Assembly: GCA_002951995.1 (NCBI GenBank)
Contig: CP019797.1
Location: forward strand, 265,001-329,000
DNA: 64,000 nt
Source: Stenotrophomonas acidaminiphila
GTDB lineage: Bacteria > Pseudomonadota > Gammaproteobacteria > Xanthomonadales > Xanthomonadaceae
Reading direction: 5' to 3'
Both the position numbers and the translations under genes were made by a program. Of this stretch, positions 48,066-56,061 are shown piece by piece (position 1 is the first letter of the stretch; every line of letters begins with the position of its first letter). The notes beneath the pieces were generated by a model. That model did not search any database. It was not told the origin of the DNA and was given only the letters and a program-made list of their open reading frames with translations.

Positions 48066-49346
48066 TTGGATCAGGGATTCACACGAGATGACCACTGCGG
48101 TCTGCCGGAGGCGTTCCGGCAGGCCGATCTGGTGGAGCTGGCGGCCCGCGAGGGCACCCCGCTGTATGTCTACGCCGCGCCGGCCATCCGCCAGCGGGTA
48201 CGGGCGCTGCGCGAGGCGCTGTCCGGGCTGGACGCGGGTATCCGTTACGCGGTCAAGGCCAACGGCAACGGCGCGGTGCTGCGCCTGCTGGCCGAGGAAG
48301 GCGCGGGTGCGGACATCGTGTCCGGTGGCGAGCTCGAACGCGCGCTGCGCGCCGGCATCGCCGCGGCCGACATCGTGTTCTCCGGCGTGGGCAAGTCCGA
48401 CGCCGAGATCGCGCTGGCGCTGGACGTGGGCATCGGCCGCTTCAACATCGAGTCCCGCGCCGAACTCGACGCGATCCAGCGCATCGCCGCCGCGCGTGGC
48501 GTCACCGCGGTCGCGTCGGTGCGGATCAACCCCGACGTGGACGCCAAGACCCACGCCAAGATTTCCACCGGCAAGGCCGAGAACAAGTTCGGCGTGTCCA
48601 TCGCCGAGGCGCGCGCCTGGTTCGACGCGAAGGCGCAATGGCCCGACGTGCGCCTGGACGGGCTGCACATGCATATCGGTTCGCAGCTGCTCAGCCTGGA
48701 CCCGGTGCGCGAGGCGCTGGCACGCATGGCCGCGTTCTGGAAGGAACTGGCCGCGGCCGGGCACGCCATCGCCAGCATCGACGTCGGTGGCGGGCTGGGC
48801 GTGCGCTACCGCGAAGGCGAGCAGGCACCGGATGCGCGCGCGTATGCCGATGCCATCCGCCAGGCACTGGCCGGCTTCGGCGGGCGCATCCTGGTCGAGC
48901 CGGGCCGCTGGCTGGTGGCCGAGGCCGGCATCGTGCTGACCCGCGTGCTGCTGGAAAAGCACGGCCAGGCACGCCGGTTCCTGGTGCTGGACGCGGCGAT
49001 GAACGACCTGCTGCGCCCCAGCCTGTACGACGCGTGGCATGACATCGTGCCGGTGGGCGCCGCCGCCGGGCGCGAGGCCGCGACCTATGACGTGGTGGGA
49101 CCGGTGTGCGAGACCGGCGACACCTTCGCCACCGCGCGCGCGTTGCCGCGCTGCGAGGCCGGCGACCTGGTGGCGATCCTCGGCGCCGGGGCCTACGGTG
49201 CATCGATGGGGTCCACCTACAACTCGCGGCCGCTGCCGGCCGAGGTGTTGCTGGACGGCGACCGCTACGCGGTGGTGCGCCGCCGCCAGAGCCTGGATGA
49301 AATGCTGTCCGGCGAACAGCCGGCCAGTGACTGGAGGCGGACATGA
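48066..49346 (+). CDS. lysA: diaminopimelate decarboxylase-like PLP enzyme
   Basis: 426 residues of the fold-III (alanine racemase-like) decarboxylases. PLP lysine K64 is in YAVKANGN, followed by EEGAGADIVSGGEL, HMHIGSQ, DVGGGLG and the CETGD motif that supplies the active-site Cys from the other subunit. LysA converts meso-diaminopimelate to L-lysine. Being inside a murein-catabolic operon, it probably uses diaminopimelate released from stem peptides rather than serving biosynthesis. The best start is TTG 48066: GGAG lies seven bases upstream, right after the terminator T-tract. An in-frame ATG at 48033 falls in the hairpin loop. Its stop overlaps the next ATG (ATGA). Confidence 0.88.
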   Translation: MDQGFTRDDHCGLPEAFRQADLVELAAREGTPLYVYAAPAIRQRVRALREALSGLDAGIRYAVKANGNGAVLRLLAEEGAGADIVSGGELERALRAGIAAADIVFSGVGKSDAEIALALDVGIGRFNIESRAELDAIQRIAAARGVTAVASVRINPDVDAKTHAKISTGKAENKFGVSIAEARAWFDAKAQWPDVRLDGLHMHIGSQLLSLDPVREALARMAAFWKELAAAGHAIASIDVGGGLGVRYREGEQAPDARAYADAIRQALAGFGGRILVEPGRWLVAEAGIVLTRVLLEKHGQARRFLVLDAAMNDLLRPSLYDAWHDIVPVGAAAGREAATYDVVGPVCETGDTFATARALPRCEAGDLVAILGAGAYGASMGSTYNSRPLPAEVLLDGDRYAVVRRRQSLDEMLSGEQPASDWRRT

Positions 49347-50173
49347 CCCATCGGAAAACCCGTGCTGCCCAGGCGCCGGTCTGCGGACGTGGGCCGGCCC
49401 GTGGGCTGCCGCGGCTGCTGGTTGCGCTGCTGCTGCTCGTGCTGCTGAGCGCCTGCGCGCACCGCAATCCGCTGGCCAGGTGGGAACGTTCGCCGAACTT
49501 CGACGCGCGGCGCCCGGTGGTGGTGGTGCTGCACTACACCGCCGGCAAGACCGCCGAGGGCAGCCTGCGCACGCTGCGGACCGCCAACAGCAACGGCCCG
49601 GTCAGCGCGCACTACCTGCTGGGCAAGGACGGCACGCTGTACCAGCTGGTGGACGAGCGCAAGCGTGCCTGGCATGCCGGCGACGGACGCTGGGGCACCA
49701 TCACCGACCTCAACTCGGCGTCGATCGGCATCGAGATCGACAACGACGGTTACAGCCCGTATCCGGACGTGCAGATCGAAAAGCTCATCGTGCTGCTCGA
49801 CGACGTGACCCGGCGCCTGGGGATCCCGCGCCAGCAGGTCATCGGCCACGAGGACATGGCACCGGGGCGCAAGATCGACCCGGGCCCGCTGTTCCCCTGG
49901 AAGCGCCTGCACGAGGCCGGCTTCGGCATCTGGCCCGACCCGGCCGCCGGCGATCCGCCGCCGGCGTTCGACGCCTGGCTGGCGATGGCCGCCATCGGCT
50001 ACCCGCTGGACGACCGCGCCAACGCCCTGCAGTCCTTCCGCCATCACTTCCGTGGCATGCGCAGCGAGGGCGCCGAGCTGGATGCCGAGGACCGGCGCAT
50101 CCTCTACGGCCTGAGCCGGTCGCTGCTGCAGGCCCGGGCGCCGTCGGCGTCGACCACGGCCGATACGCCGTAA
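49343..50173 (+). CDS. AmiD-type N-acetylmuramoyl-L-alanine amidase lipoprotein (copy 1)
   Basis: 276 residues. Lipobox LSAC at 35-38, then an Amidase_2 domain. Zinc ligands His64 (VVLHYTAG), His169 (IGHEDMAPG) and Asp179 (KIDPGPLFPW) and catalytic Glu131 (SIGIEID) match E. coli AmiD. A C-terminal helical peptidoglycan-binding-like region follows. It cuts between MurNAc and L-Ala in murein fragments, including anhydro-muropeptides in AmiD. Probably anchored to the outer membrane (Ala after Cys does not give the inner-membrane retention signal). It overlaps the decarboxylase gene by 4 bp. It is clearly paralogous to the protein at 55294. Confidence 0.93.
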   Translation: MTHRKTRAAQAPVCGRGPARGLPRLLVALLLLVLLSACAHRNPLARWERSPNFDARRPVVVVLHYTAGKTAEGSLRTLRTANSNGPVSAHYLLGKDGTLYQLVDERKRAWHAGDGRWGTITDLNSASIGIEIDNDGYSPYPDVQIEKLIVLLDDVTRRLGIPRQQVIGHEDMAPGRKIDPGPLFPWKRLHEAGFGIWPDPAAGDPPPAFDAWLAMAAIGYPLDDRANALQSFRHHFRGMRSEGAELDAEDRRILYGLSRSLLQARAPSASTTADTP

Positions 50174-50190
50174 CGGCACGGAGCGCGTCG

Positions 50191-51747
50191 ATGAAACCGA
50201 TCCTGCTGTGCCTCGCCCTGCTGCCGGGCATCGCCCACGCCGCTGTACCCGCCGCCGATGCCGATGCCGCGTTCTACGACGCGGCGGTGCAGCAGGCCTT
50301 CGAGCACTACCGCCTGCCGGGCCTGGCCGTGGGCGTGATCGAGGACGGCAAGGTGGTGCACGTCGCCACCCGCGGCGAGCTGGTCGCCGGCGAGGGACGG
50401 CGTGTCGATGGCGACACGCTGTTCAAGATCGCCTCCAACACCAAGGCGATGACCGCGGCGGTGCTGGCGCGGCTGGTGCAGGCCGGGCGCCTGCGCTGGG
50501 ACGATCCGGTGACCAGGTACCTGCCCGCGTTCCGCATGTACGACCCGTGGGTGACGCGCAACATGCAGGTCCGCGACCTGCTGATCCACAACAGCGGCCT
50601 GGGGCTGGGCGCCGGCGACCTGATGCTGTGGCCGGAGCCCAACCACTTCAGCCGCCAGGACATCATCGCCGGGCTGGCGCACCTCAAGCCGGCCGGCAGC
50701 TTCCGCGCCGACTACGCCTACGACAACCTGCTCTACGTGGTGGCCGGCGAGGTGGCCGCGGCAGCCGCCGGCAAGCCATACGCGGCACTGGTGCGGCAGG
50801 AGATCTTCGGGCCGCTGGGCATGGACCGCTGCCAGGTCGGCGAATGGTCGCCGGCGAAGGCGGGCAATGTCGCCCAGCCGCATTACCGCCAGGACGAGCG
50901 CAACGTGGTGGTGGGGCGCGATGGCGACGTCGCTGCCGACTTCCCGTCGATGGCCGCCGGCGGCGTGCGCTGCAGCCTGGATGACATGCTGCGCTGGATG
51001 CAGGCGCTGCTCGATCCGGCGCGGGTACCGGGCTGGCTCGACGCCACCCAGCGCCGCGCGCTGTGGACCGCGCACATGCCGATGCCCATCGGCCAGCGCC
51101 TGCGCGACTGGGACAACACCCACTTCCTGGCCTACGGCTACGGCTGGCGCCTGTCGGACATGGACGGGCAATGGAAGGTGGCGCATACCGGCACGTTGTC
51201 GGGCATGTACTCGTCGCTGGCCCTGCTGCCGGACCGGCGCAGTGGCGTGGTGATCCTGATCAATGGCGAGGGCGAGGACGCGCGCACCGCGCTGATGCAG
51301 GCGCTGCTCAAGCGCCAGACCGCGCCAGCCGCCGGCCATGATGTGCTGCACTACGCCGGGCTGCTGGAACGCGAGCGGACCCAGCGCCGCGCGGCCGGCC
51401 ACGTGCGCCCGGTGCTGGCGCCGGCAGCCGCGGTCGCCGCGGGTGAGTTCGGCGCCGATGCCGGGGTGTGGGCCGACCCCTGGTTCGGACAGGTCACGCT
51501 GTGCCCGGTGGGTACCGGCATCACCTTCGCCGCGGCGAAATCGCCGGCCCTGCGCGGTCGGGTCATGCGCTCGGCCGGACGCCCGTGGGTGCAGTGGCAG
51601 GGGCTGGGCGAAGACGCCGAGGCCTGGCTGGTGTTCTCCGGCGAGGGCGCGCAGCGCACCCTGCACATGCGCGCCATCGATCCGGACATCGACTTCAGCT
51701 ACGACTACCAGGATCTGGAATTCCGCCGCGTGGGCGATTGCCCGTGA
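50191..51747 (+). CDS. exported serine hydrolase, beta-lactamase/D-aminopeptidase fold
   Basis: 518 residues. Signal peptide (ILLCLALLPGIAHA), a class-C beta-lactamase-like domain with Ser82-x-x-Lys85 (ASNTK) and Tyr177-x-Asn179 (YDN), and a C-terminal lipocalin-like extension (about 400-518) as in many serine hydrolases of this group. The KTG-like third motif appears as HTGTLSG. Such enzymes act on D-amino-acid peptide bonds, for instance as DD-carboxypeptidases or D-aminopeptidases, which would suit murein peptides. The ATG at 50191 opens the signal peptide, 17 bp after the amidase stop. It is the last gene of the first operon. Confidence 0.88.
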   Translation: MKPILLCLALLPGIAHAAVPAADADAAFYDAAVQQAFEHYRLPGLAVGVIEDGKVVHVATRGELVAGEGRRVDGDTLFKIASNTKAMTAAVLARLVQAGRLRWDDPVTRYLPAFRMYDPWVTRNMQVRDLLIHNSGLGLGAGDLMLWPEPNHFSRQDIIAGLAHLKPAGSFRADYAYDNLLYVVAGEVAAAAAGKPYAALVRQEIFGPLGMDRCQVGEWSPAKAGNVAQPHYRQDERNVVVGRDGDVAADFPSMAAGGVRCSLDDMLRWMQALLDPARVPGWLDATQRRALWTAHMPMPIGQRLRDWDNTHFLAYGYGWRLSDMDGQWKVAHTGTLSGMYSSLALLPDRRSGVVILINGEGEDARTALMQALLKRQTAPAAGHDVLHYAGLLERERTQRRAAGHVRPVLAPAAAVAAGEFGADAGVWADPWFGQVTLCPVGTGITFAAAKSPALRGRVMRSAGRPWVQWQGLGEDAEAWLVFSGEGAQRTLHMRAIDPDIDFSYDYQDLEFRRVGDCP

Positions 51748-51807
51748 AGGCGTGGGCGACGGGCCGCCGGCCCGCGCCCGGTTCCCTCGGTCCGCCAGGC
51801 GCACTTG

Positions 51808-51858
51808 CGTGATGCCGCGCCGGGATTGTGCGGCGCATCACGAAAATATTTTATTTCC
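51808..51858 (+). terminator. probable terminator of the first muropeptide operon
   Basis: CGTGATG(CCGC) / (GCGG)CGCATCACG forms a long bulged stem (51808-51842) followed by AAAATATTTTATTT. The AT-rich tail doubles as palindrome C of the next promoter. Confidence 0.5.
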
Positions 51859-51916
51859 ATAGCCTTGGGGTATGGGGAATAGTTTATTGACCGCCGGATT
51901 CAGCCCGTGTTAAACA
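51842..51916 (+). promoter_or_regulatory. promoter with two palindromic operators (P2)
   Basis: -35 TTGACC (51887-51892), 18 bp, extended -10 TGT-TAAACA (51908-51916). The stretch GAATAGTTTATTGACC matches GAATAAATTATTGACC of P1 in 14 of 16 bases. Palindrome C is GAAAATA-TTT-TATTTCC (51842-51858, one mismatch). Palindrome D is AATA-GTT-TATT (51878-51888) and overlaps the -35. Centres are 33 bp apart, the same plan as P1. It should drive the TonB receptor 2, amidase 2, MurQ-like and VanX genes. Confidence 0.65.
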
Positions 51917-52262
51917 GCTGTGAAACGGGGTCTGGGCGGGAGCGCATGCGCCCGCCGCTTCACCGCCCGGGACTGCATGACGCAGCGTCCGGGTGGCAGC
52001 CCCGGTGCTGGACAGGTCTGCGGTCGGGGGCCTGGCATGTTGCAGGCCGGCAGACAAGGACGCTCCCCGGTGTGGTGCAACCATGGAAGGAGAGGCGCGG
52101 CCCCCGCAGCGGTGGCCGTGGATCCCATTGCCCCGGCGGAATCGTGCCGCCCCCCTTGAGGATCGATGGATGGTCGTCGTACCCCCGCCAGCCCGGATGA
52201 GCAAGGGCGCCGGCATCGCTCCTGCAGCACCCACGTTACGCGCCCTTTTCTGGAGAGAGAGC
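51917..52262 (+). other. long untranslated leader before the second TonB receptor
   Basis: About 345 nt between the P2 promoter and the ribosome site at 52250-52262 with no gene. It contains the strong local palindrome GGGCGGGAGCGCATGCGCCCGCC near 51935 and several GC-rich stems. Short ORFs occur but lack support. A regulatory leader is possible but I cannot assign a known riboswitch class. Confidence 0.4.
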
Positions 52263-52288
52263 ATGTCCGCAACCGCACGTCCCCCCGC

Positions 52289-55150
52289 ATGCACCACCTG
52301 AGCGCCGCACTGTTGCTGGCGCTCGGCAGCCCGCTGGCCGCGTTCGCGCAGGCGCAGCCCGCGGCTTCCCCGGCGTCGCCGGAGGCGCGCACGCTCGACA
52401 AGATCGAAGTCACCGGCTCGCGCATCAAGCGCACCGACGTCGAAGCGGCGATGCCCGTCACCATCATCCAGAAAGCCGAGATCGAGGCCCAGGGCATCAC
52501 CTCGGCCGAACAGCTGCTGCAGCAGCTGAACATCGCCAGCAGCGGCCCGGACAGTCTGGCCGCCAACAGCGGCGTCGCGCCCCCGGGCACCCGCGGCAAC
52601 AACGGCGTGTCCGGCGCCAACCTGCGCGGGCAGGGCGCCGACGCGACCCTGGTGCTGCTCAACGGCCGCCGCGTCGCCGCGCACGGCCTGGCGGGCCAGG
52701 TGGTCGACCTGAACTCGATCCCGTTCGCCGCGATCGAACGCGTGGAAGTGCTGCGCGACGGCGCGTCCGCCGTGTACGGCACCGACGCCATCGGCGGCGT
52801 GATCAACTTCATCACCCGCAACAACTACCAGGGCATCACCCTCACCGCCGGCGCCGACGTGACCGAGGAGGGCGGCGGCAACATCTTCCACGGCAGCCTG
52901 CTGGGTGGCTGGGGCGACCTGGACAACGACCGCTGGAACGTCTGGGCCGCGGTCAACGTGAAGCAGAACAAGATCCTGCGCGGCAACCAGCGCGATTTCG
53001 TCAACAGTTTCCAGGCCGACCGCGGCCTGTCGCCGGATACCCGCGGCACGCCGTTCGCCAACATCGTCACCGGCACCGGCAGCATGATCGGCGGCGGCCT
53101 GAAGGACCCGGTCACCGGCCTCACCAAGACCACCATCAACACGCTGCGCCTGCCCGGCGGCGCCGGCTGCGTGAACGGCGGCGACATGATGGGCGATTAC
53201 GGCGACAAGATCTGGGCCAGCCCCGGCGCCAGCTTCGGCTGCGCCTGGGACTATGGCCGCGCGCGCACCATCCAGCAGCCGGTGGACACGGTGCAGGGCA
53301 TCGGCCGCGCCACCTTCAAGGTCGGCGACAACCATGAGTTCTTCGCCGAGTTCATGGGCTCCAAGGTGACCTCCAAGCGCCAGTTCGAAGCGCAGCAGAT
53401 CACCACCAGCATCAACGCCAGCGCCACCCAGCTCGACGCCTACGAGCTCAACGCCAACACCAAGGCGACCTACGACGCCATCTACAACCAGCTGCACGAC
53501 TATTTCGGCAACCAGGCCAACCTGGTCTACGGCAGCCCCATCGCCTACCGCTGGCGCTGCGAAGTCTGCGGCCCGCGCCAGATCGAGACCACCACCAAGG
53601 CCTACCGCGCGCTGCTGGGCATGACCGGCAGCCTCGGCAGCTGGGACTACAACATCGGTCTATCGCGCGCGCAGAGCAAGGCCGAGTCGGTGACCGCCGG
53701 CGGCTACTACTACACCCCGCAGCTGAAGGCGGCGCTGAAGAATGGCGTGCTCAACCCGTTCCTGATGCCGGGCCAGAGCCAGTCCCAGGCCGCGTACGAC
53801 GCGCTGGCCGCGGCCGACGCCAGCGGCCTGCAGATCTACGAAGGCACTTCGACCACGACCACCTTCGACGCCAGCTTCAGCGGCAGCCTCGGCTTCCGCC
53901 TGTGGAGCGGCAACGACGTGCAGGCGGCGGCGGGCGTGGACGTACGCCGCGAGGAATACGAGTTCGGCGGCCCGGCCGAATGGGTGGCGGGCAACGCCTA
54001 CGTGTTCGGTGTTCCCGGCGATGCCTCCAACTACATGTCGCCCAAGCAGCGCAACGTCAAGGCGGTGTTCGCCGAGGTCAACCTGCCGGTGGTCGACAGC
54101 CTGGAAGTCAACCTGGCCGTGCGCCACGACCGTTACGACGGCTTCGGTGGCACCACCAACCCGAAGTATTCGTTCAAGTGGCAGCCGATGGACTGGCTGG
54201 TGTTCCGCGGCTCCTACAGCACCGGCTTCAAGGTGCCCGATTTCGCCAAGCTGTTCCGCGGCATCACCGAGAGCCAGTACACCGGCCTTGACCTGGCCGA
54301 CCCGGCGACCTGCCCCAAGGGCCAGTACAACCCGGACGTGCCCAACTGCAGCGAGCAGATCCGCCCGGACATCATCACCGGCGGCAATCCGAACCTGAAG
54401 CCGGAAGAGGCCGAACAGCGCAGCATCGGCTTCGTGATCGCGCCCAACGGCAACTTCAACGTCAGCGTCGACTGGTGGGAGATCGAGCGCACCAACACGA
54501 TCCGCAGCGGCTTCAACCTGTCGACGATGACCGCCAACTACCCCCTGTACGCGTCGAACTTCATCCGCGATTCGGCCGGCAAGATCATCGCCATCGACCA
54601 GCGCTACATCAACACCGGCGGCACCCTGACCCGTGGCATCGAGCTGGACTCCAACGTGCGCGGCGACCTGGCCGGCGGTACCTGGAACGTCCACCTCAAC
54701 GGCAACTACCTGGACACGTTCAGGACCAAGACCTTCGACAGCCTGCCCTACAGCGACAACCTGGTCGGCGAGTACGAGCGCTACTACAACCTGCCGATCC
54801 GCTGGAAGCACACCGTCAGCGCCGGCTGGGCGCGGGGCGACTGGGCGCACACGCTGACCCAGGTCTACCGTGGCGGCTACAAGGACTGGAAGCCGGGCGG
54901 CATCGTCAACGGCTACAACCCGCCGGCGTGGGACGGCAACGTCGATGCCTACATCACCTACAACTACAGCCTGACCTGGACCGGCATGGAGAACCTGAAG
55001 GCGACGTTCGGCATACGCAACCTGCTCAACACCGATCCGCCGTTCACCGTCCGCTACCTGGACGATGGCGACGGCGCCGGCTGGGAAGCGCGCGTCGCCG
55101 ACCCGCGCGGCCGTTCGTTCAACCTGCTGCTGGAGTACCGCTTCCAGTGA
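52289..55150 (+). CDS. TonB-dependent receptor, second of the locus, likely frameshifted at its start
   Basis: 953 residues as an open frame from ATG 52289. Signal peptide (LSAALLLALGSPLAAFAQA), plug domain with the TonB-box-like start DKIEVTGSRIKRTDVE, LRGQGADATLVLLNGRRVA and VLRDGASAVYGTDAIGGVIN, then a barrel ending LLLEYRFQ. ATG 52289 has no ribosome site. A strong one (GGAGAGAGAGC) precedes ATG 52263, whose frame (MSATARPP...) stops after 12 codons. One more C in the six-C run at 52271-52276 would join the two frames into a normal receptor start. So the true gene is probably 52263-55150. It is expected to import murein fragments into the periplasm. Confidence 0.9.
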   Translation: MHHLSAALLLALGSPLAAFAQAQPAASPASPEARTLDKIEVTGSRIKRTDVEAAMPVTIIQKAEIEAQGITSAEQLLQQLNIASSGPDSLAANSGVAPPGTRGNNGVSGANLRGQGADATLVLLNGRRVAAHGLAGQVVDLNSIPFAAIERVEVLRDGASAVYGTDAIGGVINFITRNNYQGITLTAGADVTEEGGGNIFHGSLLGGWGDLDNDRWNVWAAVNVKQNKILRGNQRDFVNSFQADRGLSPDTRGTPFANIVTGTGSMIGGGLKDPVTGLTKTTINTLRLPGGAGCVNGGDMMGDYGDKIWASPGASFGCAWDYGRARTIQQPVDTVQGIGRATFKVGDNHEFFAEFMGSKVTSKRQFEAQQITTSINASATQLDAYELNANTKATYDAIYNQLHDYFGNQANLVYGSPIAYRWRCEVCGPRQIETTTKAYRALLGMTGSLGSWDYNIGLSRAQSKAESVTAGGYYYTPQLKAALKNGVLNPFLMPGQSQSQAAYDALAAADASGLQIYEGTSTTTTFDASFSGSLGFRLWSGNDVQAAAGVDVRREEYEFGGPAEWVAGNAYVFGVPGDASNYMSPKQRNVKAVFAEVNLPVVDSLEVNLAVRHDRYDGFGGTTNPKYSFKWQPMDWLVFRGSYSTGFKVPDFAKLFRGITESQYTGLDLADPATCPKGQYNPDVPNCSEQIRPDIITGGNPNLKPEEAEQRSIGFVIAPNGNFNVSVDWWEIERTNTIRSGFNLSTMTANYPLYASNFIRDSAGKIIAIDQRYINTGGTLTRGIELDSNVRGDLAGGTWNVHLNGNYLDTFRTKTFDSLPYSDNLVGEYERYYNLPIRWKHTVSAGWARGDWAHTLTQVYRGGYKDWKPGGIVNGYNPPAWDGNVDAYITYNYSLTWTGMENLKATFGIRNLLNTDPPFTVRYLDDGDGAGWEARVADPRGRSFNLLLEYRFQ

Positions 55151-55293
55151 CATGCCCACGGGCCCGGTTGCCGGGCCCCTTTCGCCGCCGCCCGGCAACC
55201 GGCGGCGGCCAAGGCGCTTTCTTCGTGTTGTCGGCAGGCCGCGCGCCGGTCCTGCCCTGATCCACGCACCACCGTCGTGCAAGCGAGGCGTTG

Positions 55294-56052
55294 ATGAAGA
55301 TGTCCACCAAGCTGTTGCTGCCAGCCGCGCTGCTGGCCCTGCTCACCGCCTGCGGCCACGCGCCGCCGCGCAACCCGCTGGCAGGCTGGGTGCCTTCGCC
55401 GAACCAGGACGTGCGCCGGCCGAACCTGATCGTCATCCACTTCACCGAACAGGATTCGGTGCAGCAGAGCCTGGATACGCTGCGCGGCCGCAACAGCGGC
55501 GGCCCGGTCAGCGCGCACTACCTGATCGGTGCCGACGGCACCCGCTACCAGCTGGTCAGCGACGAGCGCCGCGCCTGGCATGCCGGTGCCGGCAGCTGGG
55601 GCTCGTTCACCGACCTCAACTCCGCCTCGATCGGCATCGAGCTGGACAACGACGGCAGGTCGCCGTTCGCCGAGGCGCAGGTGCAGAGCCTGCTGGTGCT
55701 GCTGGAGGACCTGTGCACGCGCCTGCGCATCCCGCGCAGCCAGATCATCGGCCACCAGGACCTGGCGCCGACGCGCAAGCCCGACCCGGGCCCGCTGTTC
55801 CCGTGGAAGCGCCTGGCCGATGCCGGCTTCGGCCGCTGGCCCGCCGCCGATGCGCCGCCGGCGCCGGCCGGGTTCGACCCATGGACCGCGCTGCGCCTGA
55901 TCGGCTACCCGCTGGACGACCGCGCCGCCACCGTGCGCGCGTTCCGCAACCATTTCCGCGGCCAGGGTGGCAGCGAGCTGGACGCCGAGGACCTGCGCAT
56001 CCTGCATGCGCTGGCCGCGGGCAACCTGGCCGCCCCGGCCGCCAACCCCTGA
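55294..56052 (+). CDS. AmiD-type N-acetylmuramoyl-L-alanine amidase lipoprotein (copy 2)
   Basis: 252 residues, full-length paralogue of the amidase at 49343. Lipobox LTAC, first zinc His in VIHFTEQD, second in IGHQDLAPT, Asp in KPDPGPLFPWKRL, catalytic Glu in SIGIELD. The tail (GYPLDDRAATVRAFRNHFRG, then LDAEDLRIL) matches copy 1. HFTEQ replaces HYTAG next to the first zinc ligand, which may shift substrate preference. The ATG at 55294 follows a GAGG ribosome site; a TTG lies one codon upstream. Ten bp separate it from the MurQ-like gene. Confidence 0.92.
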   Translation: MKMSTKLLLPAALLALLTACGHAPPRNPLAGWVPSPNQDVRRPNLIVIHFTEQDSVQQSLDTLRGRNSGGPVSAHYLIGADGTRYQLVSDERRAWHAGAGSWGSFTDLNSASIGIELDNDGRSPFAEAQVQSLLVLLEDLCTRLRIPRSQIIGHQDLAPTRKPDPGPLFPWKRLADAGFGRWPAADAPPAPAGFDPWTALRLIGYPLDDRAATVRAFRNHFRGQGGSELDAEDLRILHALAAGNLAAPAANP

Positions 56053-56061
56053 GGCGGCCGC

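Noticed and set aside
48033..48066. ATG at 48033 as the start of the decarboxylase
   Set aside because: It lies in the loop of a strong terminator hairpin and adds residues unlike the family. TTG 48066 has a properly placed ribosome site.
47973..48066. A lysine riboswitch before the decarboxylase gene
   Set aside because: The gap is under 100 nt and is filled by a terminator. There is no room for, or sign of, the conserved L-box core.
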